From the NCBI GenBank assembly GCA_036877525.1, contig JAZGTH010000126.1, positions 124,001-188,000 on the forward strand: a stretch of DNA of 64,000 nt, in the 5' to 3' direction. This stretch comes from Chromobotia macracanthus. Lineage: Eukaryota > Chordata > Actinopteri > Cypriniformes > Botiidae. The notes beneath the pieces were generated by a model. That model saw nothing but the letters and a program-made list of their open reading frames with translations, did no database searches and was not told the DNA's origin. Each line of letters begins with the position of its first letter. The stretch's first letter is position 1. Positions 49,045 through 61,115 of the stretch are shown here, piece by piece. A program made the translations under genes and the position numbers.

Positions 49045-52000
49045 TCACCATTTTATACTGAGGCTGTTGGTGTTTTTTTCGACGGCATGATACTGCGTGT
49101 GGAGTAACTGTCTGGCTTTCTCCTCTCCCACACTCTCCAACCAACTGTGGTAAAGTTCAGCCACTCGTGTGTCCTCCTCAGGTGCTGAGGTCTTCTCCAG
49201 GCGGTACAACTCCTCCACCTGCTGAAGCAGCTCCTTACTGGATTGATCTGATGAAGGCTTGAGCTGCCCTCCTCCATTCAGACATCCTGAAGATAACACA
49301 ACAGTTAGTGAATCATATCTTCCTTTAAAACAAACACACACCACTCAAACACTAATCAAGCATCATCTAACATTATTCAAAGGTTAAGCAAATTTAGGTC
49401 AATAACACTATCAGAAGATCTTCAAATAACAAACATCATGGTCTGAAGTCCCAGCGGCCTAATCGCATCAACATTTCCCACTGCAAAGAACTCCATGGAT
49501 CCGAGCTACAGGTTAACCTGTGATCTGAACTTTGACTCTGTTTGCTGCTAACCTCTCAACAACATCAAACACACTGTTACATTTAGAGAATAACAATCAA
49601 ATTGTAAAACATTAAATGTTATAAACGAACCAAAAACATCGCTTTCTGAGGGTCATCATCCTGGAGAGTTTAGCTGTTTAACCCTCAAACACAACTGAAC
49701 GAGCTAATGAAGGTCTTCAGGATAACTTCACAGATTTACTTTACTGTCAAACTTTACAGACAGATGAAGGGCCTGCAGCATTTCAGATGTACCTGATGGA
49801 CATGCCATCACTTCTACAAAGTGATAAGGAGACTTTCCTCTCTTCAGCTTCTGCAGCAGGTTCTGGATGTTCCTGAAGCCGTAGACAGCAGCGAAGCGCA
49901 GCAGCTCGACACCATCCTTCTCCAGAGTCACTTCCTGAAAGTCCTTGTTTCTGTTGAAACAAAACAGACAAACTTTACATGCCGATAAACATATTAACTG
50001 TGTCAACAAACAGAAGATGTGAAGCCTTTTGTTGCTTTACAAAAAGTACTGAAATACACAGAACCATGGTATGAAAAAGCTACTATAAACCAAAACTGTA
50101 TCATGGTATTTAAATGGCTGCATAAAACATGGCACTTTGATATATGCTGACATACTTAAAGTACACTTTTTTGTAGCTCAACCGGTAGAGCAGGGCACTA
50201 GTAACTAAGGCACTAGGTTCGATTCCCAGGAAACAAACTGATAAGATGCAACAAGGCTGAATGTACTGCAAGTTCCTTTAGCTAAACCTGTCTATCAGAC
50301 GCATACATGCACACGTGCTTACTTCATAGTCTTGTATGTGAGCTCGTCTAGCTCAACCCCAAACAGATGTTTAGCTGCATGTTTGTAGACATGATGCAGA
50401 TAACCTCCAGATCCACTTCCTGCATGACTGAGCAACTCCTCTCCACACACATTACTGAACCTACAGTAACACACATTTCATTTGTTTTCTTCAGAAATGG
50501 CAGCCAGGTTTACATTTCAAAAGTAAAACAGAGAACTCACATTGTATCTAAAGCTGCCGGCTCCACGTCCCTCAAAGACATGTTCTCCTCCTCCAGCATC
50601 GTCAGAACTTCACCTGTGAACCAAACACAGACGAGAGAATCTGACTCTCATTCTTGTGGTTGTAATGGCTTCTCTCAGATCATCATTTGGGTGAGTTGTC
50701 CCTTTAATACTTCAAACCTCACACACCAGAAGTGATGACACAATCCACCTCTCTGGTCTGAAACTCGCTGAGGTAGAAATCTGCTCTGGAAGCCTCCAGC
50801 TTCTTATCATAACAGGGCATCACGGTCACATGGTAGATCTTCTGTGGTGACACACCCTGTCAAAGAAAACCACTGTGAATGAACCAGAACATGATGGTGC
50901 ACCACATGGCCAAAAGTTCTTCGGTTCAGACTCTCAGACACCAGAAACTTTGCTTTGTACAGAGACATTGTCCTGCTGGATCACAGCACAGTTGCACAGT
51001 TCTTTAGTGTCACTGTATACTGCAGCATTGAGACCAGTCTTCACTGGAATTACAGGTAAAACCAAACCTGTCGATCAGCGGGGAGTGTCCACATACTTTT
51101 GGTGTAGGGTAGACCTTTCATAATGACGCATCAATGACTCCCACCCAAAAGCAAATAAACACCAGAGTTTTCACTCTGAGGCTTTGTGTTTGGTATAAGG
51201 GCAGTTTCTTACTCTCTGAGGTTTTAGATTTTGGTACCTGCTGAGTGGCAAAGTAGCTCTTGACTAAAGATCCCATCATCTGCTGAGGAGAGCGAGTGGT
51301 GCTGATGTGAGGAAGGACGAATTCACCATGAGTCTTCTCAGCATAACAGATCCAGCCTGAACACAGTGCAGAATTCAAGGTCATTCGAGAAGAATGAACC
51401 CAGCAGGAACATGGTTGAGTTGGGGCCAAAATAAAACACAGGAAATAGAAAACAAGGCTTTTTCAGAAGCAGAAAAGTGGTTGAGAGGACACAGGACATG
51501 AAGATGGAGAATTTACCTGGGCAGGCAGACGTCAACATCGGCAGAGCCTTCCTGTCGACTTCCTTTCGACTGAATCGCTCTAGAAACTCTCTCTGGCTTT
51601 CTAACAGACTAAAGGAGCGACTGAAGCCGGTGTCGAAAACATGATGAACACCTGCAAAATCAAGATAAAGGTGAATGTTACATTTACATATATTTACCCT
51701 GCAGCTAGCTACTGTATGCATTTATCAACAAGAACAGAACCCATAACGTTGCAGGTGTCGTGACATGTTGTTTTGCATGTTTGTGTCGTGAATCAGACTG
51801 ATGTGGGTCTACTCACCCAGGTTCTTCAGGAAGCCGGAGAGTCTGCGGGCTGCCTCGCTGCTGCTGAGACTGAAGTGAGCAGCCAGTGAAGCTCTTGACT
51901 GAGGAGATACAGACACCACCACCAGCATCTGCTCACTGCTGCTCACCTGCTGCTGACACACACACACACTGCTGTAGCATTTCACTCACATAATCTTAAT

Positions 52001-53577
52001 AATACGTGCTCTTTACAGAACACCATATTCACCAACCACACCTTCTTTATTACAAAAGGGCCAAAATGTAAAAAAATCAAAACTTACACTATTGTAAATA
52101 TATATTCCTGGCCTTATTATGCATGATTAATTAGTACACTTCATTTAAGATAAAAAATGCTGGTCTTTAAAAACAAATTTTTATCACTAACTTTGCTCCA
52201 CCTCTGAAACAACTTTCCTTTTTGGCTCAAGCCCTGTGATGGTAATTGGCTGACAATCTCGTAACCCCTCCCCTCCAACCACGCAGCTTTATTCTTTTAT
52301 GTAATGCCACTTTTCCCCGCATCTCTTTCCCGCTGAAGGTGGTGTTTCACTCAGACATGAGTCACATTACTGAATTAAACTGGGTTGCTAACAGCAGCGT
52401 GAGACGCTGTAAACTGCACCTTGTTGTGTCGCAGCACGCGGTGCAGCTCTTCATGACTCTGCTGAGTGATCAGAACACTTTCTGCAGATGTGATGCACCC
52501 GCTGCATGCCAGACAGTCGTTCAGAGTAATCTTCGCTTTCTCCAGCTTCTGCCTTTGACCGTCCTGAATAAAGATCATACATCTGATCAGAGAAGTGTTA
52601 AGAGTATGTTAAGAGTAAATACAGTGTCAAAAAATCATCGACAAAGAAAGTTACTTTAAATAGACAAGTTCAAAAAAGATCTAAATGACATACAAACACA
52701 ACTACACAAAACTGCTCAACAAAAGGTCTTATCAGTTCTTCTCACCTGATGGACCTGAAAGTAACTGCCATCATCTTCTATCTGGATTTTAGCCACAGAT
52801 CTCCCCTGCTTCTTCTCCACCTTCACGGGCTTCACACATTCCTGATAAAATAAATTTGTAAACATGAATGAAATAATTCACCAATCATTCCTGGATCACA
52901 ATAAAACTACACCAGTTTACATTTATGCACGAATCAACTGTTTAATGAAGGTAGATTCCTTCTGACCGATTTAATAACTTAAGACAAAGGGTATTATCAT
53001 GTAAATGTATGTTTATTAACTAATAAATTAATTTATTACAATTAACACTGATCAAACAAGTGTTCTGTGTGGCATGTTTGTGTTTCATAATTATAAATAA
53101 TAATAATATTTCATAATAAGGTTTGTAGACTAAAGGCAGGTTGCATTGTGACAACCTACATAGTGTGACAACCTACAAGTTGAAATACATAGTGTACAAC
53201 CCACATAGTGTGACAACCTACATAGTGTGACAAAATGCTATATGGACGACTGTAACTTCTTTCCTGCTTAATGTTAATGTGGACATGTTTAACAGCTGTA
53301 GTAATAATAACTGCAGTGTGTTTAATACAGAAGTGAACTAAAAATAGCTGTCTAAGTAGGGAGCTTGATAGGTTTGAGTCTCCCTTTATTCGACCTCGCA
53401 ACTGAAGTTGTAAATGTACGCAATGTGACGTGTTTTACTGTTGTGTCACATGAAGCGGCTGTAAAGTAAACCTTCTGTGAAAGATGTCGCACACAGAAAC
53501 GTTGATTTAACCTGAGACGGAGTGATAAAATCATCCAGATCCGTCAGCCGCAGAACTCCGCTGAAGCGCGACGCCAT
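49045..53577 (-). CDS. ciao3: CIAO3 / NARFL cytosolic Fe-S assembly factor
   Basis: Iron-only-hydrogenase-like protein of the cytosolic Fe-S targeting complex (with CIAO1, CIAO2B and MMS19), which hands 4Fe-4S clusters to nuclear and cytosolic apoproteins. Eleven exons (53512-53577, 52746-52841, 52420-52563, 51817-51946, 51517-51651, 51238-51356, 50727-50856, 50541-50613, 50323-50460, 49793-49950, 49045-49286) join in frame to 476 aa, equal to human. Cluster ligands fall at family positions: C24, C71/C74/C77 (CLACSGC), then SACPGW, MPCYDK and MACPSGCLNGGG. The C-terminus ends SIKW, with the conserved final Trp that recruits it to the targeting complex. No indels. Head to head with hexd and convergent with hagh. 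Confidence 0.97.
50171..50312 (+). mobile_element. tRNA-derived SINE
   Basis: Head with A box TAGCTCAACCGGTAGAGC (about 50174) and B box GGTTCGATTCC (50217), then AATGTACTGCAAGTTCCTTT and TATCAGACGCATACATG, resembling the tail of common teleost tRNA-type SINEs. It lies antisense to ciao3, about 10 bp inside the intron following exon 50323-50460. Confidence 0.75.
53140..53240. repeat. 'ACATAGTGTGACAACCT' tandem repeat
   Basis: Four to five imperfect 17-bp copies in ciao3 intron 1. Confidence 0.8.
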
Positions 53578-54356
53578 CTTTCCCCATGTGACGTCAGACC
53601 CTTTACCGAGTCTGGCCAATCACCGCAACGGATGATCAGTCAAAGGCGGGGCTTATGAATCATGGCGTGACAGCGTGTTAATATTTATTTTAATTTAATT
53701 TAATATTTAGTCATTCCTAAAGCAAATACGAGACATTTAATTATAAAGTTAATAAGATGTGGTGTAGTCAGTGATGGGAATGTAAATACACCCTCGACTG
53801 CAAAACATTCAAGCCAGTATTTATATAGACCAGCCAAATAAACACAATAATAGTCAGTATTTACACTATATTTAAAGTTAAATATGTCATGGGAATATGT
53901 TTCTCATTGAGTTAGTCGTTTCTTTGTAACATCAACAGAAAACATAAACTGAAAACAGTTTATATGAACCGAGCTCAGGATGTGCTGTATACTATTTATT
54001 GTATCGTATACTATAATTATATTATAAATCGTTTTTCAGGTCACTTATCAAATGTAAGCACAAGTCTCACTATTGCACACTATTGCACTATTATATCACT
54101 ATTGCACCGACACGATGTCTTTAAAACACGTAATACGGACACATTGTGAAATCCACCTGCATTTTATTTCCTTAACTTATCATTGTGATATTGAGATAAC
54201 AAATGTGCGACACAACATATTAAAACGCGCATATATCAAATATTTAAGACAGGAGTACAGAAACGCAAACATTGCAGTAAAGGTTGGACGTGACGCGCAC
54301 GGGTGCGTTCGCGGTGCGCGTTCACGCGTTCACGCGTCTGCTGATGCGCTGAAACC

Positions 54357-54393
<37 letters not shown>

Positions 54394-54550
54394 GCCTGTC
54401 TGTCTGTCATTTATTAACGCAAATAAGCCGTTTCAGGGGCATCAGGACAAACAGGTTGAGCTGGTGCAGCCCAACAAACGCGTTACCGCAGCGAGGAGCG
54501 ACACACGGAAGTGAACGCGTCCGTCTCGCGCTCCGCGCTCCTTATCAGAG
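53578..54550. promoter_or_regulatory. Divergent ciao3-hexd promoter interval
   Basis: Next to the ciao3 start are TGACGTCA (53589-53596) and GGCCAATCAC (a CCAAT box near 53614). On the hexd side a CpG-rich stretch around 54280-54560 ends in a GTAAGT donor at about 54549, suggesting a non-coding hexd first exon. A (CTGT)n microsatellite lies at 54356-54409. The middle is AT-rich with nothing recognised. Confidence 0.55.
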
Positions 54551-54813
54551 TAAGTGCTCGCTTGTAAAGTTGACAGGGTTTGTGAAACGTCATAACTGTG
54601 ATAAAACATGACGTGCATGTTATGTTTGTGATGCATGCTTTGCTTTGGTCACTGATGCATCATTAGGCTACGTGATTTTTATTTTCATCTTTATTACGCG
54701 TATGAATAATAAAGGTGCCGATGCGTTTCCGGTTGTCGTGCAGGTGATTTCTGACTTTTAGGTGATCTGCTTCATTTCAGTGGTTTGTTTCCTTCGCTTT
54801 TGAAGACGGGAAG

Positions 54814-57800
54814 ATGAGTAACGCGAAGTTAATGAGGCTGATCGTCGGCTGCTTGGTGGTTGTTGCCATGGTGAAATTCTTCTTCAGCCCCAGGTGAGAA
54901 TGAATCCTGCCCTCCGCACACCTCCACCTGCACACGTGACTCGACCCCTGCGCCATTCTTCTAAACACTCGCCATTAAGCTTCATGAACTTTGTGTTTTC
55001 TAGCTCAGGCAGTGGGAGATATGAGAGGAGCCATCAGATCATACAGGGCGGTGGATTCTGGGCTCATGGTCCACAGAAGAATGTGCCTGAAAATCATGAG
55101 GCTCCCGTCCAGATAGCACCAGAAACAGAGAACCAAAACGTACATTCGAAGGAGAAAGCTCCAGAAGTCGTACTACCTCGAGATGATGCGGTGAGGGATC
55201 CGCAGAAGATCATACATCTGGATCTGAAAGGTGCTGCACCCAAAGTCAAATATCTGGAACAGGTGGGAACAGATCTGTGCAAAGATCGGATATGATGGAA
55301 ATGTATTCACGGATCAGTTTATGAGTACTTCACCTTTATGTTGTTTTGTAGATATTCCCTTTGCTCTCATCTCTGGGTGCTAATGGAATATTACTGGAAT
55401 ATGAGGATATGTTTCCCTACGAGGGCGAGCTTCAAATTCTCAGATCAAACTATGCTTACAGGTAACTTGGTTTGTTGGCCAGAAAATAACCATTTACTCA
55501 CCTGCTTGACACCGTTAACTTATCTGCGATGAACTAGAAATTTCTAAGAACTAGTTGTGATTTTTATACATGTATATGACTTAAGAATCTTTATTGTTTT
55601 GGAAAAAGTGTGGAAGATATCGAGGAAATTAAGTCTCTGGCCAAACGGCATAACCTCGAGCTGATTCCTCTGGTGCAGGTGTTTGGACACATGGAGGCAA
55701 GTTCATACCTCAGTTTATACTTCAAACATGTCCTCACACGACACATACATTACAAAAGAAACATTTGTGTTATTTGATATACGCTACCCCTCTGGTTCCA
55801 TCATTCATTCATGCCGGTTGTGATTAAGATTAAGAAGATTACAATAAAGATGCACACTTCATTAAGATTAACTTAGTCATGCGGTTGTGTGATTTGACTC
55901 TGTTTTTTTTCTCTGTTCTCTTCAGTTTGTCTTAAAACACAACCGGTATTTCAGCTTGAGAGAAGTGGCTGATTTTCCCAATAGCCTGAACGCTCTGGCT
56001 CCAGGAAGCATGGATCTGGTGAAAGAAATGTTATCACAGGTTATGCAGAAGCATCCAGAAGCTCGCTGGTTCCACATCGGTGCTGATGAGGTCAGTGTTT
56101 TCTTCTCTGTAAACCGCTTCAGCTGTCGTGTGGTTTATGTGACAGTGCTGGTATCAGTTTCTACTGATACAGAAACGTAAAGGTACAGTTCACCGAAAAA
56201 TGAAAAGTTTGTCACCATTTCCCCTTGTGTCATTCTTTTAATTTTCTGTGAAATGCTCCTTTCTGTACAGTGAAAGTATTTTAAACTGTCAGTTTCCAAA
56301 GAGAACCATAAGTCTCTTAAAAGTAGTGTTATAAGCTCAACACTTATAGGCACAATTAGTTGTGTGAGAATATAGCATGAGTCTGCTATTGTGAGCTGCT
56401 TTTATTCTGCTTTTAAGAGTTTGGCAGGGTAAATATTCTGCCTTTTGTGTTTTGAAGAAGAAAGGGGGTTGGAATAAAAGATTTTGAACTGAATGGGAAA
56501 ATAAAGGTTTATCGCAGATGTTGATGTGTCACAGGTGCGAGGACTGGGTGAGAGCGAGGACTCGAAGCGCTGGTTGGAAAGCAATAACGGAGACATGGGA
56601 AAGCTGTATTTCAACCACGTGACCGCAGTGGCGCGTTATATGACGGCGCAGTACCCGGGAATCAGGCTGGTCTTGTGGGATGACATGTTCAGAAAACTCA
56701 CCCCTGACTCTATTAAAGGTACAGCGCAGGAATCTGTCAGCCTTCAGTAATGTTAATCAAATAACAGGTGCCAGTGTGAGAAATCAGTCTCTCAGCTGCT
56801 GCTGTAACACACTGTTATTATTTAGTGCTCAAAACACTATGTGTTTGTTCAGCTCACACTGTGATAATGGCCGAAATATGCAAACTCACACTGTACACGC
56901 CTTGTGTTGTTACTGTGACGCAACCTTCCTATTCTCCATTTAAATGAACTAATGCTTTAAACTTTACGGCACTTGATACCTTGATTACTGTAATTTATCT
57001 CCATGTTATTACAGTACAGAATATTTTCTTAAGCTCTAACAAAATATAAAAGCTTGATGTCATTTGCTTACAAAAGCACTATTTTCAATACAAGTGTTTA
57101 TTGTCCTGACACAAGTATTTATGTTTCAGATTCAGGTTTACAAGATCTTGCTTCCCCCATGATATGGGACTATCACCCAAATATGGATGTTCATGAGATA
57201 GGTAACACCCTGTTTCATATCTTATATTGTTTTACAGCTAAAATAGTTTTAACTAGCTACTGTCTTTATTACCTTTGTATATAATAAAATAATAGTGAAG
57301 GTTTGACAACACTGACGTAACACAGATGAAGGTATGGAGATGTTTCTTAAACCACATCGAATGACTTGCCAAACATGCTGAGCATTTTCTGAACCATCCA
57401 GTCTAACTCGCCCATTTAACAGATCAATTAAAACGAATTTCAGTTTTGTAAAGAAATTTACACGTAGGCCCAAGTTATAGTGGTCTACAAATCAAAACTC
57501 AGCAGTGTAGGTGATTTTATTTTCCAGAAACATTTTTGTTTATGCTGGTTGAAAGTCACTTCACATCCTGATAGCAATCACTAAATAAAGTGGTCTAAAT
57601 ATATTTATATATCTTCTGTGGAAGGAGCAGGACAAAATGATAAAATGTCTTGGAGGAGGCATGGCTTTAGAGAGCGCTATGAAGGGAGGACGAGATCTTA
57701 CGCTTTCAAAGCTAGCTTGCTATTGCTAGCCTCTCTGAACTTGTCTACCCTACCTTTCTTTAAGATCACTGATTATTAGAAACACAAATATAGTACTTCA

Positions 57801-60241
57801 CTCACAGCATCCTATTATTTATTCATGATCTTGGTTTTATATTTACTCAGGTAACCTCATCTCTAAGTACTCGCAGGCCGGATTTCAGGGCGTGTGGTTT
57901 GCCAGCGCTTTTAAAGGAGCTTCTGGCATTGATCAGGTAGTGACTCCCATCAGTCATCACCTGCAGAACCATCTGCAGTGGCAGAAGGTCATCGAGTCCA
58001 TGACGGAGCACAAGACTGTGAGCTTCCTGGGCATCACACTGACGGGCTGGCAGAGGTGAGTCAGACAGCTGTACAGTCTGATCTCTGTACTCAGACAGAC
58101 TGACTGACTGACTGAAGCGTGTGTGTTGAAGGTATGAACATCACACTGTGCTGTGTGAGCTGCTGCCGGTGGCCATTCCGTCTCTGGCTGTTTGTCTGCA
58201 GACACTAAAACACGGTGAGTGTCCAAAACCAGCTGAAGTCATTGTGGAGTAAGTACAGTATGTTACTGTATTACAATATGTTACTGTACTGCTTCTTTAC
58301 ATTTACAGTAATGCATTTGGCAGATGCTTTTATCCAAAGAGACTTACAGTACATTCAAGTCATACATTTTATGAGTGTGTGGGTTCCCAAGAATCAAACC
58401 CACAACCTTTGCGCTGCTAATGTTCTACCTATTGAGCTACAGGAGCGCAGTGCAGAGTAAACTGGAGTCAGATCAGATCTGATGTCTGACATAGTTGTTG
58501 TTTGTTTTGAATGACTTTGACTATGACCCGGAAACATTTTATTTTTATTGCACAAACGTGAAAAAGAATTTCAGATGTTTCTACTCCAAACTGTTGCCGG
58601 GACATTATCATTTCAATCTTGGCTGAGACTAATTTCAACTTCCTTGTGCGCTGATAGTGGGTTTCTAGAGTAAAGTGACTAATAAACAAAGCAGATGACA
58701 TATGTAAAGCAGAGTTGTCAGGATGTTGGTGTGTTTGTGTTGTGTTAGGTACATTTAATAGTGAGGCACAGAGTGAAGTACAGCGCATCGTGGGCTGTGA
58801 CGTTCAGCTGGACCAAAATGACTGGTATGACACTTTGTTCTGAAACTTTAACAAACTTTTCTCAAGTCTTCTTCATTCTTAACTTCTCTATTTCTGAAAC
58901 AATATCTCATCATTTGACTTTTTTGTCACATCTCAAATGGTAAAACCTGAAGAAAATGTGTGTATATGATATAAACTAATGATTCAATAATTAAAAATTA
59001 TCGTACACATGCTTTTTACCTACACAAATGTTTAAACGTAGTGTGGTCTTTAAAGACTCTATTAAGATATGTAAACTGACATATTCTTCTGCATCTTGTT
59101 CTGCAATAACCCTTGACTATGTTTTAATGGTTAAATCACTGCATGTTGTTATAAACAGTGATTCTCTGTCTGTCTTTGACTGCAGTAAGGGTTCATTTCC
59201 TGGCTCAGACATTTATGAAATGGTGAAGAAGATCAACAGCAATCTGGCGAGTTCGATTGAAAAGCTCTTGAAAAGCTAGTGAGTGATTCGCAGTGTGTTT
59301 GTGAATGTGTTTGTTTACACAGACTGCAGGGCTGTATGTATTTAACGTTACTCTTTGGACTTGTTGCGTGTGAAGACATTTTGTTTGTCTGGTTCTGTGC
59401 AGCCACATCAGAGGGTCGTTCAGTCATTATCATCGCAAACGTAACTTCGCAAACCCTCGAAATCTTGGATTTTTCAAACATTCACTAAAAATGTAAGTTT
59501 GCATGTTGTTCTTGCACTTTCATGCCATGTTTTAAAAATGTTAAAATGAATTGTAAAATATGTGGACTTTTTTTAGTTTCTACGGAAACATTTTGGTTAT
59601 TGTTTGAATACACAATTCCCACAGTCACATCATTTGAAATTGTTACTTATAAAAGTAATTTTTGAAATTTTACTCTAACATATTTAATTGACTGAAATGG
59701 TTTCTGTGTAGATCTGTAGAGTAAAGCTTACAGTCATAATGATGATTTATGGCAAAATACCTCTTCAGTCAAGCTGGGTTGGGAAAATGATGGTCTGAAA
59801 GATTCACCAGTTAGTTGGTCTAAATCACAATGATTTAAATGATATAATGAAGTAAATTATTGATCAGACCTTGTGGGAACCCTGTAAAGATGTTTGTTAA
59901 CAGAATCCTGCCATCATAAAGAAAAGCTTCAGGTTTGTTTGCCTGTCTCTTCAGTCAGGCTGAGTTAAGTTGATCAGGAGGTTTATATATGTGACTGTCT
60001 GCTGCATCATAAACTGACAGATTCTGACTTTCTTCTGCTCAGACTGCTGGAGGAGTGGGACACATTTCTGCTGACGTTCAGAAGAAGCATGGAGGACATC
60101 TATTTCCCAGACACTTTAGAGGAGTGGCTGGAGGAGAACGTCAACGAGCACATTGAGAAGCTTCATGAGATGGTGGTTGATGTTGAACGAATTTCTAAAC
60201 TCAATGGACAGCCAAAAGACGAGCCCGGGAAAATGAGATGA
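54814..60241 (+). CDS. hexd: Hexosaminidase D (GH20), membrane-anchored form
   Basis: GH20 enzyme that removes terminal N-acetylhexosamine, with preference for GalNAc in characterised HEXD proteins. Thirteen coding exons: 54814-54893, 55004-55262, 55352-55461, 55609-55696, 55926-56090, 56535-56718, 57130-57201, 57851-58055, 58132-58214, 58749-58824, 59186-59278, 59403-59492, 60043-60241; 567 aa, all in frame. Residues 5-25 (KLMRLIVGCLVVVAMVKFFF) are a hydrophobic segment, followed by a linker of about 75 residues, then the TIM barrel from KIIHLDLKGAAPKVKY. The catalytic Asp-Glu pair is in HIGADEV (D233-E234). Later motifs are LVLWDDMF, WFASAFKGA, ITLTGWQRYEH and the C-terminal FPDTLEEWLEENV. 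The 55609 exon ends in a GC donor (GAG/GCAAGT). A non-coding 5' exon probably precedes the exon beginning at 54781. Confidence 0.94.
58300..58447 (-). mobile_element. tRNA-derived SINE, minus strand (hexd intron)
   Basis: Read on the minus strand: A box TAGCTCAATAGGTAGAAC, B box GGTTTGATTCT, then a tail AAGTCTCTTTGGATAAAAGC / ATCTGCCAAATGCA, the tail seen in V-SINE/HE1-like teleost SINEs. Same family type as 50171. Confidence 0.8.
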
Positions 60242-60660
60242 AAACAAACAGGAAAGACATCCCAAATGCGGCACTGCCGTTGTATTGCAGACCTGCGTAC
60301 AAACTACTACTGACAGGAGAAGAATTTCTCATCGCATGATCTTCCTTATTAACTGAAGATCTTGTTGGGAGTTGTGCCACTACAAAAAGATGCATAAGTC
60401 ATAAAACTCTCTTTTTCTTTCTGTAAAAACAAAACCTTTCTAATCAGGTGGTTTCATTACACTGCATTCCTATAAACGTTTGACTTTACTTAAACAAATG
60501 AAAAATAATGTAAATTATTTGCCTTAAATACAGTTACACGGGTACCGACAACCTTTTCCTTGTAAATATCGAGGGATGTAATGCTGTAAATGTGATCTAT
60601 GCAATAAGCATTTTGTACATTTTTGTTTGAGATGTGTTATTTTGCCTTTAAGTGCACTTG

Positions 60661-60666
60661 AATAAA
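60661..60666 (+). terminator. hexd: hexd poly(A) signal
   Basis: AATAAA about 420 nt after the stop, the first good signal in an AT-rich 3' UTR. Confidence 0.7.
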
Positions 60667-60675
60667 ACGTAATAA

Positions 60676-61110
60676 GTGAGAGACTTAAATGAAGATACAA
60701 GTTATCTTCAGTATTTTGACACTTTTACAGAAACATTGAACACTGCATTAGCGACAGAAGAATGTACTGCAGAATGCATTAAAACGTCGTTCACAAACAA
60801 CACTCAACACTGTATGCTGGATGTATTTGATCTTTTTTTTAAGTATAACAATAAAAAACATTGTTGTGGTATTGTGTCCTATATTGTAGAACGATTTAAT
60901 ACTTCAGGCTCATCAGTGCTTTCATATTGTGTTACTAACTGCAGTTTCATTGTGATTACTGTACATACATCACATTTCTCAGTATCTGATATACCACATG
61001 ACATTAAAGCTCTGTTTCTCAACCAGGACCTCAAAAAACTTACAAGTTTAACTTGTTTTATTTTAAATAAGTTTATAAAAACAACTAAAAATCAAGATAC
61101 TTCTTAATTA
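60676..61110 (+). other. AT-rich spacer with an unexplained 143-codon open frame
   Basis: An open frame at 60676-61107 (start MRDLNEDTSYLQYFDTF, Cys-, Thr- and Asn-rich) begins just after the hexd poly(A) signal. I recognise no domain, signal or splice sites, and the composition follows the surrounding AT-rich DNA. Probably chance. Confidence 0.3.
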
Positions 61111-61115
61111 TAATA

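Noticed and set aside
50171..50240. Functional tRNA gene
   Set aside because: A and B boxes are present but the acceptor stem does not pair and a SINE-type tail follows.
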